Notes under the pieces: generated by a model
The model's input: only the letters and a program-made list of their open reading frames with translations
Told to the model about the DNA's origin: nothing
Database searches by the model: none
Assembly (NCBI RefSeq): GCF_000012945.1
Contig: NC_007510.1
Span: 620,001 to 684,000 of the forward strand
Direction: 5' to 3'
Length of the DNA: 64,000 nt
DNA from: Burkholderia lata
Lineage (GTDB): Bacteria; Pseudomonadota; Gammaproteobacteria; Burkholderiales; Burkholderiaceae
Shown here: in pieces, positions 19,460 through 31,436 of the stretch
Layout of the letters: each line of letters begins with the position of its first letter
How positions within the stretch are numbered: position 1 is the stretch's first letter
Position numbers and translations under genes: made by a program

Positions 19460-20821
19460 ATGGGGGCTGTCCAAGGCAGCATGCTGCTCGTATTCACGCT
19501 GATCGCGATCGCCGCGCTGATCCTGATGATCGCGCGCTACAAGATCTACCCGTTCCTGGTGCTGATCATCGTTTCGCTCGGCCTCGGTCTCGTCGTCGGC
19601 ATGCCGATGGACAAGATCGTCAAGTCGTTCGAGGCGGGCACCGGCGGCACGCTCGGCCACATCGCGATCGTCGTCGGCCTCGGCACGATGCTCGGCAAGA
19701 TGATGGCCGAATCGGGCGGCGCCGAACGGATCGCGACCACGCTGATCGACTGGTTCGGTGAAAAGAACATCCACTGGGCGATGATGTTCGTCGCGATCAT
19801 CGTTGGCCTGCCGGTGTTCTTCGAAGTCGGCTTCGTGCTGCTGATCCCGATCGCGTTCAACGTCGCGAAGCGCACCGGCAAGTCGCTGCTCGTCGTCGGC
19901 CTGCCGATGGTGGCCGGCCTGTCCGTCGTGCACGGCCTGATCCCGCCGCACCCGGCCGCGCTGCTGGCCGTTCAGCAATACGGCGCCGATATCGGCAAGA
20001 CGATCGCGTTCGGCCTGATCGTCGGCGTGCCGACCGCGATCATCGCGGGCCCGCTGTTTGCGCTGACGATCTCGAAGTTCGTGAAGCTGCCGGAGAACAA
20101 CCCGCTCGCCGCTCAGTTCGTCGATACGCACACGGATGGCCGCAAGCGTGAACTGCCGAGCTTCGGCATCACGCTGTTCACGATCCTGCTGCCCGTCGTG
20201 CTGATGCTCGTCGGCAGCTGGGCCGACCTGCTGTTCACGCCGAAGTCGCTGCCGAACAACCTGCTGCGCTTTGCCGGCAACTCGGACGTCGCGCTGCTGA
20301 TCGCCGTGCTCGTGAGCTTCTTCACGTTCGGCAAGCTGCAGGGCTTCAACCGCGACCAGATCCAGAAGTTCTGCGGCGAGTGCCTGGCACCGATCGCCGG
20401 CATCACGCTGATCGTCGGCGCGGGTGGCGGCTTCGGCGGCGTCCTGCGCGACAGCGGGATTTCGCAGCAGATCGTTGAAACCGCGAAGCACGCGCACCTG
20501 TCGCCGCTGCTGCTCGGCTGGTTCGTTGCCGCGCTGATGCGTCTCGCGACGGGTTCGGCGACGGTCGCAATGACGACGGCCTGCGGCATCGTCGCGCCGA
20601 TCGCCGCGGCGGCCGGCACGACGGTCAGCCCGGAGCTGCTGGTGCTGGCCACGGGCTCGGGCTCGCTGATCTTCTCGCACGTGAACGACGGCGGCTTCTG
20701 GCTGATCAAGGAATACTTCGGGATGACGGTCGGTCAGACGTTCAAGACCTGGTCGTTGCTCGAAACCATCATCTCGGTGCTTGGTCTTGGCTTCACGCTG
20801 CTGCTGAGCATGGTTCTGTAA
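19460..20821 (+). CDS. gntP: Gluconate:H+ symporter, GntP family
   Basis: A 453-residue GntP-family permease with 12-14 hydrophobic segments. Family motifs include GTLGHIAIVVGLGTMLGKMM (about 61-80), GLPVFFEVGFVLLIPI (about 115-130), GLIPPHPAAL (about 156-165) and the C-terminal LIFSHVNDGGFWLIKEYF (about 403-420). AGGAGG precedes the ATG at 8-base spacing. gntK follows 13 bases downstream, so uptake and phosphorylation of gluconate are coupled. The product feeds edd-eda just upstream. Confidence 0.95.
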   Translation: MGAVQGSMLLVFTLIAIAALILMIARYKIYPFLVLIIVSLGLGLVVGMPMDKIVKSFEAGTGGTLGHIAIVVGLGTMLGKMMAESGGAERIATTLIDWFGEKNIHWAMMFVAIIVGLPVFFEVGFVLLIPIAFNVAKRTGKSLLVVGLPMVAGLSVVHGLIPPHPAALLAVQQYGADIGKTIAFGLIVGVPTAIIAGPLFALTISKFVKLPENNPLAAQFVDTHTDGRKRELPSFGITLFTILLPVVLMLVGSWADLLFTPKSLPNNLLRFAGNSDVALLIAVLVSFFTFGKLQGFNRDQIQKFCGECLAPIAGITLIVGAGGGFGGVLRDSGISQQIVETAKHAHLSPLLLGWFVAALMRLATGSATVAMTTACGIVAPIAAAAGTTVSPELLVLATGSGSLIFSHVNDGGFWLIKEYFGMTVGQTFKTWSLLETIISVLGLGFTLLLSMVL

Positions 20822-20834
20822 CAAGGGGTAGGCA

Positions 20835-21338
20835 ATGATTCTGATCGCAATGGGCGTGTCGGGTGCGGGCAAGTCGCTAATCGGCGAAATGCTGGCGGAA
20901 CGCCTGTCGTGCAGCTATACCGATGGCGACGCGTTTCACAGCGCGGCGAACAAGGAAAAGATGCACAACGGCATTCCGCTGACCGACGACGACCGCTGGC
21001 CGTGGCTGCGCACGATCCGCGCGGCCATCGAGGAGAAGCAGCGTGCCGGCGAGACGGCCGTGTTCACGTGCTCGTCGCTGAAGCGCTCGTACCGCGACGT
21101 GCTGCGCGGCACCGACACCGACGTGCGGTTCGTGTATCTGAAGGGTACGTTCGAGATGTTGCACGAGCGCCTGAAGAGCCGCACCGGCCATTTCTTCGAT
21201 CCGTCGCTGCTGAAGAGCCAGCTCGACACGCTCGAGGAGCCGGGCCCGGACGAAGCGATCGAGGTCAGCATCGAGCTGACGCCCGAACAGATCGTCGATC
21301 AGGTCATGCTGAAGATCGGCATCGCGCAGCAGCACTGA
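20835..21338 (+). CDS. gntK: Gluconokinase
   Basis: A 167-residue P-loop kinase making 6-phosphogluconate. The Walker A motif is GVSGAGKS (about 7-14). DGDAFHS (about 30-36) binds substrate, NGIPLTDDDRWPWL (about 45-58) is the family signature, and CSSLKRSYRD lies at about 80-89. RBS and spacing to gntP (13 bases) show one operon. Gluconate imported by GntP becomes the Edd substrate, so genes 16737-21338 make a complete gluconate-to-pyruvate route. Confidence 0.96.
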   Translation: MILIAMGVSGAGKSLIGEMLAERLSCSYTDGDAFHSAANKEKMHNGIPLTDDDRWPWLRTIRAAIEEKQRAGETAVFTCSSLKRSYRDVLRGTDTDVRFVYLKGTFEMLHERLKSRTGHFFDPSLLKSQLDTLEEPGPDEAIEVSIELTPEQIVDQVMLKIGIAQQH

Positions 21339-21362
21339 GCGCGGTTCGCGGCAATCGTCATG

Positions 21363-21391
21363 AAAAAGGCGCCCCTCGGGGCGCCTTTTTT
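21363..21391. terminator. Terminator between gntK and tetR-type gene
   Basis: AAAAAGGCGCCCC and GGGGCGCCTTTTT form a GC-rich stem with a very short loop and a T-run in both directions, between convergent genes. Confidence 0.8.
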
Positions 21392-21413
21392 CGTTTGTGG
21401 CTCCGCAGGCCGG

Positions 21414-22061
21414 TCAGGCCGCGTGGGCCTGCTGCGCGATGCCGTCGAGCAGCACGTCGAGCATCGTGTCGTGCACGGCTGCCGGATCGAGCTGCGCATA
21501 GAGCGGGGCGGCCGCCTTGACGAGCGGATGCGCGGCGTCGGACAGCGCTGCCATTTCCGCGAGCTCGACGTCGTTCGCGGCGCGCGTGAGGCCGCCGGCT
21601 TCGGCCGCGGCCAGCCCGATCACGCTCGCATACCAGCCGACGCACACCGACGGCAGCGCCGCGCGCGGGATGCCGGCGTCGGCCAGCGCGCGATGCACGG
21701 CCTCGATGTGCGCGAGATCGGCCGGCCCGGTACTCATGTGCCGCTGCAGCAGCGCGAACGCGGCCGGGTAGCGCAGCGCGAGCGCGCGGTACTGGCGTGC
21801 GAGATCGCGCAGCCGTTCGCGCCACGGCAGCGCGGCGTCGACCGGCACGAGCGAGCGCGACAGCGCGTTCGCGATCGCGCGGCTCAGGCCTTCCTTCGAC
21901 TTGAAGTGGTACAGCACGCTCATCGGGTCGCAGCCGACCGACTGCGCGAGCTTGCGCACGCTGAACGCGGCTTCGCCGACGTCTTCGAGCAGCGCGAGCG
22001 CGGCCGCGACGATGGCCTCCTTGTCGAGGCCGCGCGGGCCCTGGGCGGGTTTGTCTTTCAT
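21414..22061 (-). CDS. TetR-family transcriptional regulator
   Basis: A 215-residue TetR-family repressor. The N-terminal HTH (about 12-60) contains FSVRKLAQSVGCDPMSVLYHF. The C-terminal ligand domain resembles the TetR_C class (WRERLRDLARQYRALALRYPA, about 80-100). It is divergent from the FAD oxidoreductase gene and faces two tandem dyads at 22115-22150, very likely its own operators. It converges on gntK across a strong terminator. The effector is unknown; an amine or polyamine derivative is a guess based on the neighbouring oxidase. Confidence 0.88.
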   Translation of the reverse strand: MKDKPAQGPRGLDKEAIVAAALALLEDVGEAAFSVRKLAQSVGCDPMSVLYHFKSKEGLSRAIANALSRSLVPVDAALPWRERLRDLARQYRALALRYPAAFALLQRHMSTGPADLAHIEAVHRALADAGIPRAALPSVCVGWYASVIGLAAAEAGGLTRAANDVELAEMAALSDAAHPLVKAAAPLYAQLDPAAVHDTMLDVLLDGIAQQAHAA

Positions 22062-22114
22062 CGATGCAGACGGGCGAGCCGGTAAGGTACCGGCTGTAAA
22101 CTTGACGAAAGCTT

Positions 22115-22131
22115 ATTCTACACTGTAGAAT
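22115..22131. promoter_or_regulatory. TetR operator 1 (perfect dyad)
   Basis: ATTCTACA-C-TGTAGAAT is a perfect 8-1-8 palindrome 53 bases upstream of the tetR-type start. Confidence 0.7.
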
Positions 22132-22133
22132 TA

Positions 22134-22150
22134 TTTCTGCGGTGTAGAAA
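22134..22150. promoter_or_regulatory. TetR operator 2 (imperfect dyad)
   Basis: TTTCTGCG-G-TGTAGAAA repeats operator 1 with 6 of 8 matched arm positions. Its centre is 19 bases away, about two helical turns, so two dimers could bind on one face. Confidence 0.6.
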
Positions 22151-22337
22151 TTGGGTGTCCCGGCACCTTTCAATACGTGCTTTCGCACAGTCCGGGATCC
22201 AGGCGGCACGAGCGTGCCCGCCGTCAACACGGGCCATCGCGCCCCTTTTCACGTTGACACCCATGTGGAACCGGCTGCCCCACCCGCGAAGCCAGAAGGC
22301 TCTTCGACAGGCGGCCCAAGACCATGCAAGTGCAATC

Positions 22338-23759
22338 ATGACTTTCAATAATCAACCCCTGATCCAGGGCGAATCGCGTTTCGAACAAACGCATCTGAAC
22401 ATCGAAAAAGACAACTGGAACTGGTGCGACCCGGCCCGCTACGACGGCGAGCGCCCGGCCAACTGGTACGAGGCGTCGCTGTCGCGCCACGCGAACAGTG
22501 CGCCGCTGGCACACGATGCCGTCTGCGACGTGCTCGTGATCGGCGCGGGCCTGCTCGGCGCGTCGGCCGCGCTGCATCTCGCGGAAGCGGGCGTCGATAC
22601 CATCCTCGTCGACAAGCACCACGTCGGCTCGGCCGCGTCCGGCCGCAACGGCGGGCAACTGACGCCCGGCCTCGCGCGCTGGGAAGCCGCCGACATGATC
22701 GATCACCTGTCGCACGACGACGCGAAGCGGCTGTGGCGCTTTGCGTCGTCCGAATCGATGGACCTGATCGATGCGATCGGCGCACGTTACGCGCTCGAGC
22801 TCGACCGCAAGCGCGGCCACATTACGGCGGCGGTGCACCCGGGCCACATGAGCGCGCTGCTGGACGGCGCGGATGCGCGCCGCCATCTCGGCGACGCGGG
22901 CGTGACGCTCGTCGGCCGCCATCAGCTGCATGACGAATACGTGCGCTCGGGGCTGTACCACGGCGCGGCGATCGATGCGATCGGCGGGCAGATTCATCCG
23001 CTCGCGTTGGTGCGCGGCCTCGTGCACGGCTTCCGCCTGAACGGCGGCGCGCTGTTCGAGGGCACCGAGGTGCTCGAGCTCGACGAGACGCCGGAGGGCG
23101 TCGTCGCAACGACGCCGGGCGGTACGATCACCGCGCGCAAGGGCGTCGTGCTCGCGCTGCACAACACGACGTTCCGGCTGCTCGACGACGGTGCCGCAAC
23201 GACCGTGCCGTTCTTTACCTACGTGAGCGTGACGGCGCCGCTCGACGTCGATGTCGCGACCCTGATGCCGGCCGGCATGCCCGTGTACGACACGCAGTTC
23301 CAGATCGACTATTACCGGCCGGTGCGCGGCAACCGCCTACTGTTCGGCGGGCAGGGCACCGGCACGTGCTGGGCGCAACCGGACGTGAACGCGTACCTGC
23401 TGACGCGGCTGAACACGGTGTTTCCGCAGCACGACGGCCGGTTCGCGCTCGACTACTGCTGGAGCGGCGTCAGCGACTTCACGCTGAACGGCGCGACCGA
23501 CAGCCGCAAGACCGACGGCCGCGTGCCGATGTACATGGTGCAGGGCTGGAGCGGCCACGGCGTCGCGCAGACGGTGCGGATCGGCAAGGCGATCTGCGAC
23601 GATTTCGTCGGACGCAACGACGATTTCTCGATGCTGACCGGCATCGACCATCGCGCGATTCCGCTCGGCCGCCAGTTGTCGCCGATCGCGATTCCCGCCG
23701 CGAAGGCCGCGATGAGCGTGATGAGCGCGCTCAACCCGGGGCGGATGATCTCGTTCTGA
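22338..23759 (+). CDS. FAD-dependent oxidoreductase (DAO family, PuuB/OrdL-like)
   Basis: A 473-residue DAO-fold flavoprotein. An N-terminal extension (KDNWNWCDPARY ... PANWYEASL) resembles gamma-glutamylputrescine oxidases. The FAD-binding motif VLVIGAGLLGASAALHLAEAG lies at about residues 62-82 (split by GAGLLG), with GRNGGQLTPG at about 100-109. A C-terminal SGVSDFTLNGATDSRK and MVQGWSGHGVAQTVRIGKA close the flavin site. ATG 22338 has only a weak RBS; the frame is open upstream to 22155, but that part lacks family character. It is likely repressed by the divergent TetR protein. It probably oxidises an amine or amino acid. Confidence 0.85.
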   Translation: MTFNNQPLIQGESRFEQTHLNIEKDNWNWCDPARYDGERPANWYEASLSRHANSAPLAHDAVCDVLVIGAGLLGASAALHLAEAGVDTILVDKHHVGSAASGRNGGQLTPGLARWEAADMIDHLSHDDAKRLWRFASSESMDLIDAIGARYALELDRKRGHITAAVHPGHMSALLDGADARRHLGDAGVTLVGRHQLHDEYVRSGLYHGAAIDAIGGQIHPLALVRGLVHGFRLNGGALFEGTEVLELDETPEGVVATTPGGTITARKGVVLALHNTTFRLLDDGAATTVPFFTYVSVTAPLDVDVATLMPAGMPVYDTQFQIDYYRPVRGNRLLFGGQGTGTCWAQPDVNAYLLTRLNTVFPQHDGRFALDYCWSGVSDFTLNGATDSRKTDGRVPMYMVQGWSGHGVAQTVRIGKAICDDFVGRNDDFSMLTGIDHRAIPLGRQLSPIAIPAAKAAMSVMSALNPGRMISF

Positions 23760-23778
23760 CGCTGTTGCGGCAGGCAAC

Positions 23779-23816
23779 AAAAAAGCCCGATGCGATTGCT
23801 CGCATCGGGCTTTTTT
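23779..23816. terminator. Bidirectional terminator, FAD oxidoreductase / purB
   Basis: AAAAAAGCCCGATGCG and its exact complement form a 16-bp stem around a 6-base loop, with A- and T-tracts at the ends, between convergent genes. Confidence 0.85.
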
Positions 23817-23836
23817 ACGTGCTCGGACGGCGGCGC

Positions 23837-26410
<2,574 letters not shown>

Positions 26411-26687
26411 CCGTCGGCGGTTAACCACCCGCCGCACGGCCCGGCCGGCTGTCGTCGAGCTTGCGTCGCCTGTCGGGCGGCTGTCCGGCGGCCCTCCCGC
26501 CTCCACGAAACACGATTTTTCACGCACGCGATGCACGATCGATCGCGTGCGTTCTTGCGCAAATCGACCGCAGATTTGCGAAAAATCGCGATCATGCAAG
26601 AAACGCATAATCGAATAAGCAAACGGCATTGGATAAAAAAAACGGGTTTTTCGACAATGTGCGCACCTGTTGACCGTTGGAGCATCC
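26411..26687. promoter_or_regulatory. gdhA upstream region with two hairpins
   Basis: A perfect 10-bp inverted repeat, CGCACGCGAT (26523-26532) with ATCGCGTGCG (26542-26551), is followed by an 8-bp one, CGCAAATC (26558-26565) with GATTTGCG (26573-26580), then A-rich DNA up to gdhA. Either could be a regulator site or leader RNA structure. No coding sequence is supported here. Confidence 0.45.
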
Positions 26688-27974
26688 ATGTCTTCGCAAT
26701 TGCAGTCCATCCCGTCCTACCTTCACGCCGACGATCTCGGCCCGTGGGGCAACTACCTTCAGCAAGTCGATCGCGTCGCGCCGTACCTCGGCTCGCTGTC
26801 GCGCTGGCTCGAAACGCTGAAGCGCCCGAAGCGCATCCTGATCGTCGACTGCCCCATCGAGCTCGATAACGGTACCGTCGCGCACTTCGAAGGCTATCGC
26901 GTGCAGCACAACGTGTCGCGCGGCCCGGGCAAGGGCGGTGTGCGTTACCACCAGGACGTGACGCTGTCGGAAGTGATGGCACTGTCCGCATGGATGTCGG
27001 TCAAGAACGCGGCCGTGAACGTGCCGTACGGCGGCGCGAAGGGCGGTATCCGCGTCGACCCGCGCAAGCTGTCGCGTGGTGAGCTCGAGCGCGTGACGCG
27101 CCGCTACACCAGCGAAATCGGCATCATCATCGGCCCGAACACCGACATTCCGGCGCCGGACGTCAACACCAACGAACAGGTGATGGCGTGGATGATGGAC
27201 ACGTACTCGATGAACCAGGGCCAGACGTCGACCGGCGTCGTGACCGGCAAGCCGATCGCACTCGGCGGTTCGCTCGGCCGCAAGGAAGCAACGGGCCGCG
27301 GCGTGTTCGTCGTCGGCAGCGAAGCGGCGAAGAAGAAGGGCCTCGAGATCGAAGGCGCACGAATCGCGGTGCAGGGCTTCGGCAACGTCGGCGGCATCGC
27401 GGCGAAGCTGTTCCAGGAAGCGGGTGCGAAGGTGATCGCGGTGCAGGATCACACGGGCACGATCTACCAGCCGGCCGGCCTCGATTCGAACAAGCTGCTC
27501 GACCACGTCGCACGCACGGGCGGTGTCGCGGGCTTCGAAGGCGCGGAACCGATGCCGAATGACGAGTTCTGGACCGTCGAAACCGACATCCTGATCCCGG
27601 CGGCACTGGAAAACCAGATCACCGAGAAGAACGCAGGGAAGATCCGCACGAAGATCATCGTCGAAGGCGCGAACGGCCCGACGACGACGGCGGCGGACGA
27701 CATCCTGACCGCGAACGGCGTGCTGGTGATCCCGGACGTGATCGCGAACGCAGGTGGCGTGACCGTGTCGTATTTCGAATGGGTGCAGGATTTCTCGAGC
27801 TTCTTCTGGACGGAAGACGAGATCAACCACCGTCTCGAACGCGTGATGCGCGAAGCGTTCTCCGGCGTGTGGGCGGTCGCGGAAGAGCACAAGGTGTCGG
27901 TGCGTACGGCAGCGTTCATCGTTGCGTGCAAGCGCATCCTGATGGCGCGCGAAATGCGCGGCCTGTACCCCTGA
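26688..27974 (+). CDS. gdhA: Glutamate dehydrogenase
   Basis: A 428-residue Glu/Leu/Phe/Val-type dehydrogenase, reversibly deaminating glutamate to 2-oxoglutarate. Signatures: [20 protein letters not shown] (about 69-88), the catalytic lysine region [14 protein letters not shown] (about 112-125), the DIPAPDVNT segment, and the Rossmann motif [12 protein letters not shown] (about 228-239). Start ATG 26688 follows GGAG; another in-frame ATG lies at 26670. It precedes the glutamate/aspartate transporter genes, so the context points to glutamate use as carbon and nitrogen source. Coenzyme preference cannot be settled by eye. Confidence 0.95.
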   Translation: MSSQLQSIPSYLHADDLGPWGNYLQQVDRVAPYLGSLSRWLETLKRPKRILIVDCPIELDNGTVAHFEGYRVQHNVSRGPGKGGVRYHQDVTLSEVMALSAWMSVKNAAVNVPYGGAKGGIRVDPRKLSRGELERVTRRYTSEIGIIIGPNTDIPAPDVNTNEQVMAWMMDTYSMNQGQTSTGVVTGKPIALGGSLGRKEATGRGVFVVGSEAAKKKGLEIEGARIAVQGFGNVGGIAAKLFQEAGAKVIAVQDHTGTIYQPAGLDSNKLLDHVARTGGVAGFEGAEPMPNDEFWTVETDILIPAALENQITEKNAGKIRTKIIVEGANGPTTTAADDILTANGVLVIPDVIANAGGVTVSYFEWVQDFSSFFWTEDEINHRLERVMREAFSGVWAVAEEHKVSVRTAAFIVACKRILMAREMRGLYP

Positions 27975-28054
27975 TTCGCGGTTGCCGATTTCAGATCGGT
28001 TGACTACGATCAATCCATGACGCAATCCATCCGGTTGCGTGCATGAACCCTCGC

Positions 28055-28080
28055 GGGCGGTGCCGAATCCGGTACCGCCC
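28055..28080 (+). terminator. Possible terminator hairpin after gdhA
   Basis: GGGCGGTGCC and GGTACCGCCC form a 10-bp stem with one G-U pair around a 6-base loop, 80 bases after gdhA. There is no T-run, so it may be factor-dependent or only an RNA-stabilising hairpin. Confidence 0.35.
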
Positions 28081-28226
28081 GCGCGCGCATTCAGGCGCCG
28101 GAAGGGGCGCCCGAAGCCGGGAGGAAGGCTTCGCGCAGCGCGATTCGTAGTGCGGTAAACAACCAGTACTTTCAAAAATATTACTTTGATACACTGGCGC
28201 GGGTTTTAGCCAAGGAGATGACCAAA

Positions 28227-29120
28227 ATGAAATACCAAAAGGCAGTCCTGATGTTCGCGGCGCTTTGCGCGTTCGCAAGTGGCGCGCATGCTCAGGAGAC
28301 GGGCACGCTGAAGAAGATCAAGGACACGGGCGTGATCGCGCTGGGCCACCGCGAATCGTCGATTCCGTTCTCCTACTATGACCAGAACCAGCAGGTGGTC
28401 GGCTATTCGCGCGAATTCCAGCTGAAGGTGGTCGACGCGGTGAAGAAGAAGCTGAACCTGCCGAACCTGCAGGTGAAGAACATTCCGGTCACGTCGCAGA
28501 ACCGCATCCCGCTCGTGCAGAACGGCACGGTCGACATCGAGTGCGGCTCGACGACCAACAACGCGGAACGCCAGCAGCAGGCTGCGTTTTCCGACACGAT
28601 CTTCGTGATCGGCACGCGCCTGATGACGAAGAAGGATTCGGGCGTCAAGGATTTCGCCGACCTGAAGGGCAAGACGGTCGTGACCACCGCCGGCACGACG
28701 TCCGAGCGCCTGCTGCGCAAGATGAACAACGACAAGCAGCTCGGCATGAACATCATCAGCGCGAAGGATCACGGCGATTCGTTCAATACGCTGGAATCGG
28801 GCCGCGCGGTCGCGTTCATGATGGATGACGCGCTGCTCGCGGGCGAGCGCGCGAAGGCGAAGCAGCCGGGCGAGTGGGTGATCGTCGGCACGCCGCAATC
28901 GGAAGAAGCGTACGGCTGCATGATGCGCAAGGGCGATGCGGACTTCAAGAAGGTCGTCGACGACGCGATCTCGCAAGTCGAGAAGTCGGGCGAAGCCGCG
29001 AAGATCTACGCGAAGTGGTTCGAAAACCCGATCCCGCCGAAGGGGCTGAACCTGAACTTCCCGCTGTCCGATTCGATGAAGAAGCTGTACGCGAACCCGA
29101 ACGACAAGGCGCTCGACTGA
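28227..29120 (+). CDS. gltI: Glutamate/aspartate ABC transporter, periplasmic binding protein
   Basis: A 297-residue family 3 solute-binding protein. The signal peptide is MKYQKAVLMFAALCAFASGAHA, cut before QETGTL. The binding fold carries ALGHRESSIPFSYYDQNQ (about 38-55), VDIECGSTTNNAERQQQ (about 108-124) and GRAVAFMMDDALLAG (about 192-206). I prefer ATG 28227 because AAGGAG lies 9 bases ahead; ATG 28218 abuts the RBS. It is the first gene of gltIJKL and is followed by a terminator-like hairpin that would keep the binding protein in excess over the membrane parts. Confidence 0.95.
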   Translation: MKYQKAVLMFAALCAFASGAHAQETGTLKKIKDTGVIALGHRESSIPFSYYDQNQQVVGYSREFQLKVVDAVKKKLNLPNLQVKNIPVTSQNRIPLVQNGTVDIECGSTTNNAERQQQAAFSDTIFVIGTRLMTKKDSGVKDFADLKGKTVVTTAGTTSERLLRKMNNDKQLGMNIISAKDHGDSFNTLESGRAVAFMMDDALLAGERAKAKQPGEWVIVGTPQSEEAYGCMMRKGDADFKKVVDDAISQVEKSGEAAKIYAKWFENPIPPKGLNLNFPLSDSMKKLYANPNDKALD

Positions 29121-29153
29121 CCGCACGGCCGTTGATGCAGAAATGACGCTAAT

Positions 29154-29189
29154 GAGACGGAAGAGGCCCCGCTTCTTCCGTCTCTTTTT
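29154..29189 (+). terminator. Intra-operon terminator/attenuator between gltI and gltJ
   Basis: GAGACGGAAGA (29154-29164) pairs perfectly with TCTTCCGTCTC (29174-29184), followed by TTTTT. It ends 15 bases before the gltJ start and probably lets only part of the transcription pass into gltJKL. Confidence 0.75.
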
Positions 29190-29204
29190 GCTGGAGTCTT
29201 GCCC

Positions 29205-29945
29205 ATGTCTTACCACTGGAACTGGGGCATCTTCCTGAGCCCCGTATCGACCGGCGAGCCGACGACTTATTTCGGATGGCTGATGTCCGGCTTCTGGGTG
29301 ACCATCGAAGTGTCGCTCGTTGCCTGGGTCATCGCGCTGATCGTCGGTTCGCTGTTCGGCGTGCTGCGCACCGTGCCGAACAAATGGCTGTCCGCGATCG
29401 GTACCCTGTACGTGTCGATTTTCCGGAACATTCCGCTGATCGTGCAGTTCTTCGTCTGGTATCTCGTGATACCGGAGCTGCTGCCGGCGTCGATCGGCAC
29501 CTGGATCAAGCAACTGCCGCCCACCACGCAGTTCTTTACCGCGTCGATCATCTGTCTCGGCCTGTTCACGGGCGCGCGCGTGTGCGAACAGGTGCGCTCG
29601 GGGATCAACGCGCTGCCGAAGGGCCAGCGTGCCGCCGGCCTCGCGATGGGTTTCACGCAATGGCAGACGTACCGCTACGTGCTGCTGCCCGTTGCGTACC
29701 GGATCATCGTGCCGCCGCTCACGTCGGAATTCCTGAACATCTTCAAGAACTCCGCCGTCGCGTCGACGATCGGCCTGCTCGACCTGTCCGCGCAAGCGCG
29801 CCAGCTCGTCGACTACACCGCGCAGACGTATGAGTCGTTCATTGCGGTGACGCTCGCCTACGTGATCATCAACCTCGTCGTGATGTCGTTCATGCGCTGG
29901 ATCGAAGGCCGTACGCGGCTGCCCGGCTATATCGGAGGCAAGTGA
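29205..29945 (+). CDS. gltJ: Glutamate/aspartate ABC transporter permease
   Basis: A 246-residue inner-membrane permease of the His/Glu/Gln/Arg type. Several hydrophobic helices begin near residue 24 ([20 protein letters not shown]). The EAA-type cytoplasmic loop with which the ATPase docks is [19 protein letters not shown] (about 137-155). ATG 29205 follows CTGGAG at 8-base spacing. Its stop overlaps the gltK start (TGATG), so the two permeases are translationally coupled and form a heterodimer. Confidence 0.94.
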   Translation: MSYHWNWGIFLSPVSTGEPTTYFGWLMSGFWVTIEVSLVAWVIALIVGSLFGVLRTVPNKWLSAIGTLYVSIFRNIPLIVQFFVWYLVIPELLPASIGTWIKQLPPTTQFFTASIICLGLFTGARVCEQVRSGINALPKGQRAAGLAMGFTQWQTYRYVLLPVAYRIIVPPLTSEFLNIFKNSAVASTIGLLDLSAQARQLVDYTAQTYESFIAVTLAYVIINLVVMSFMRWIEGRTRLPGYIGGK

Positions 29946-30622
29946 TGCATCAGTTCGACTGGAGTAGTATTCCCGGCGCGCTGCCGACGCTGTGGACGGG
30001 GGCGGTCGTCACGTTCCAGATCACGCTGATCGCGATCGTGGTCGGGATCGTCTGGGGCACGCTGCTGGCGCTGATGCGGCTGTCGGGTGTGAAGCCGCTC
30101 GCGTGGTTCGCGCAGGGCTACGTGACGGTGTTTCGCTCGATCCCGCTCGTGATGGTGCTGCTGTGGTTCTTCCTGATCGTGCCGCAGCTGCTGCAGGGCG
30201 TGCTCGGGCTGTCGCCGACGATCGACATCCGTCTTGCGTCGGCGATGGTCGCGTTCTCGCTGTTCGAAGCCGCGTATTATTCCGAGATCATCCGCGCCGG
30301 CATCCAGGCGGTGCCGCGCGGGCAGGCGAACGCCGCGTTTGCGCTCGGCATGAACTACGCGCAGGCGATGCGCCTCGTGATCCTGCCGCAGGCGTTCCGC
30401 GCGATGGTGCCGCTGCTGCTCACGCAGGCGATCGTCCTGTTCCAGGATACGTCGCTCGTGTACGTGATCAGTCTCGCGGACTTCTTCCGCACGGCGGCCA
30501 ACATCGGCGATCGCGACGGCACGACCGTCGAGATGGTCCTGTTCGCCGGCGCATGCTATTTCGTGATTTGCTCGTTGGCGTCTGCACTCGTCAAGGGTCT
30601 CCAGAAAAAGGTCACAAGATGA
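29945..30622 (+). CDS. gltK: Glutamate/aspartate ABC transporter permease
   Basis: A 225-residue permease paralogous to GltJ. The EAA-type loop is [20 protein letters not shown] (about 119-138), and helices begin with [20 protein letters not shown] (about 21-40). Its ATG overlaps the gltJ stop by one base and its own stop overlaps the gltL ATG (ATGA), showing tight translational coupling through the transporter operon. Confidence 0.94.
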   Translation: MHQFDWSSIPGALPTLWTGAVVTFQITLIAIVVGIVWGTLLALMRLSGVKPLAWFAQGYVTVFRSIPLVMVLLWFFLIVPQLLQGVLGLSPTIDIRLASAMVAFSLFEAAYYSEIIRAGIQAVPRGQANAAFALGMNYAQAMRLVILPQAFRAMVPLLLTQAIVLFQDTSLVYVISLADFFRTAANIGDRDGTTVEMVLFAGACYFVICSLASALVKGLQKKVTR

Positions 30623-31344
30623 TTTCCATCAAGAACGTTTCGAAGTGGTACGGCCAGTTTCAGGTTCTCACCGACTGCACGACCGAGGTCAAGAAAGGCG
30701 AAGTGGTCGTCGTGTGCGGCCCGTCGGGCTCGGGTAAATCCACGCTGATCAAGACCGTGAACGGCCTCGAGCCGTTCCAGCAGGGCGAGATCCTCGTGAA
30801 CGGCCAGTCGGTCGGCGACAAGAAGACGAACCTGTCGAAGCTGCGCTCGAAGGTCGGGATGGTGTTCCAGCATTTCGAGCTGTTCCCGCACCTGTCGATT
30901 ACCGAGAACCTGACGCTCGCGCAGGTCAAGGTGCTCGGCCGCGGCAAGGACGAGGCGAACGAGAAGGGCATGAAGCTGCTCGACCGCGTCGGCCTGAAGG
31001 CGCATGCGCACAAGTTCCCGGGCCAGCTGTCGGGCGGCCAGCAGCAGCGTGTCGCGATCGCGCGCGCGCTGTCGATGGACCCGATCGCGATGCTGTTCGA
31101 CGAACCGACGTCCGCGCTCGACCCCGAGATGATCAACGAAGTGCTCGACGTGATGGTCGAACTCGCGCAGGAAGGGATGACGATGATGGTCGTCACGCAC
31201 GAGATGGGCTTCGCGAAGAAGGTCGCCCATCGCGTGATCTTCATGGACAAGGGCGCAATCGTCGAGGACGACCGCAAGGACGATTTCTTCTCGAATCCGA
31301 AATCGGAACGTGCGAAGGATTTCCTCGCGAAGATCCTGCACTGA
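30619..31344 (+). CDS. gltL: Glutamate/aspartate ABC transporter ATP-binding protein
   Basis: A 241-residue ABC ATPase. The Walker A motif is GPSGSGKST (about 34-42), the Q-loop [10 protein letters not shown] (about 82-91), the ABC signature [15 protein letters not shown] (about 136-150), Walker [15 protein letters not shown] (about 156-169) and the H-loop VTHEMGFA (about 190-197). Length is typical of polar amino-acid importers. It ends the operon, 38 bases before a strong terminator. Confidence 0.96.
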   Translation: MISIKNVSKWYGQFQVLTDCTTEVKKGEVVVVCGPSGSGKSTLIKTVNGLEPFQQGEILVNGQSVGDKKTNLSKLRSKVGMVFQHFELFPHLSITENLTLAQVKVLGRGKDEANEKGMKLLDRVGLKAHAHKFPGQLSGGQQQRVAIARALSMDPIAMLFDEPTSALDPEMINEVLDVMVELAQEGMTMMVVTHEMGFAKKVAHRVIFMDKGAIVEDDRKDDFFSNPKSERAKDFLAKILH

Positions 31345-31382
31345 GTGTTCGTGCTCATTGGCGCGGCAGGTGCGCCGATACG

Positions 31383-31418
31383 AAAACCGCCCGGCCGAGC
31401 GCCGGGCGGTTTTTTTTC
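31383..31418 (+). terminator. Terminator of gltIJKL (facing autotransporter gene)
   Basis: AAAACCGCCCGGC and GCCGGGCGGTTTT form a 13-bp stem with a 5-base loop, followed by a long T-run. Confidence 0.85.
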
Positions 31419-31436
31419 GTCCGCCGCCGGCGGGCG

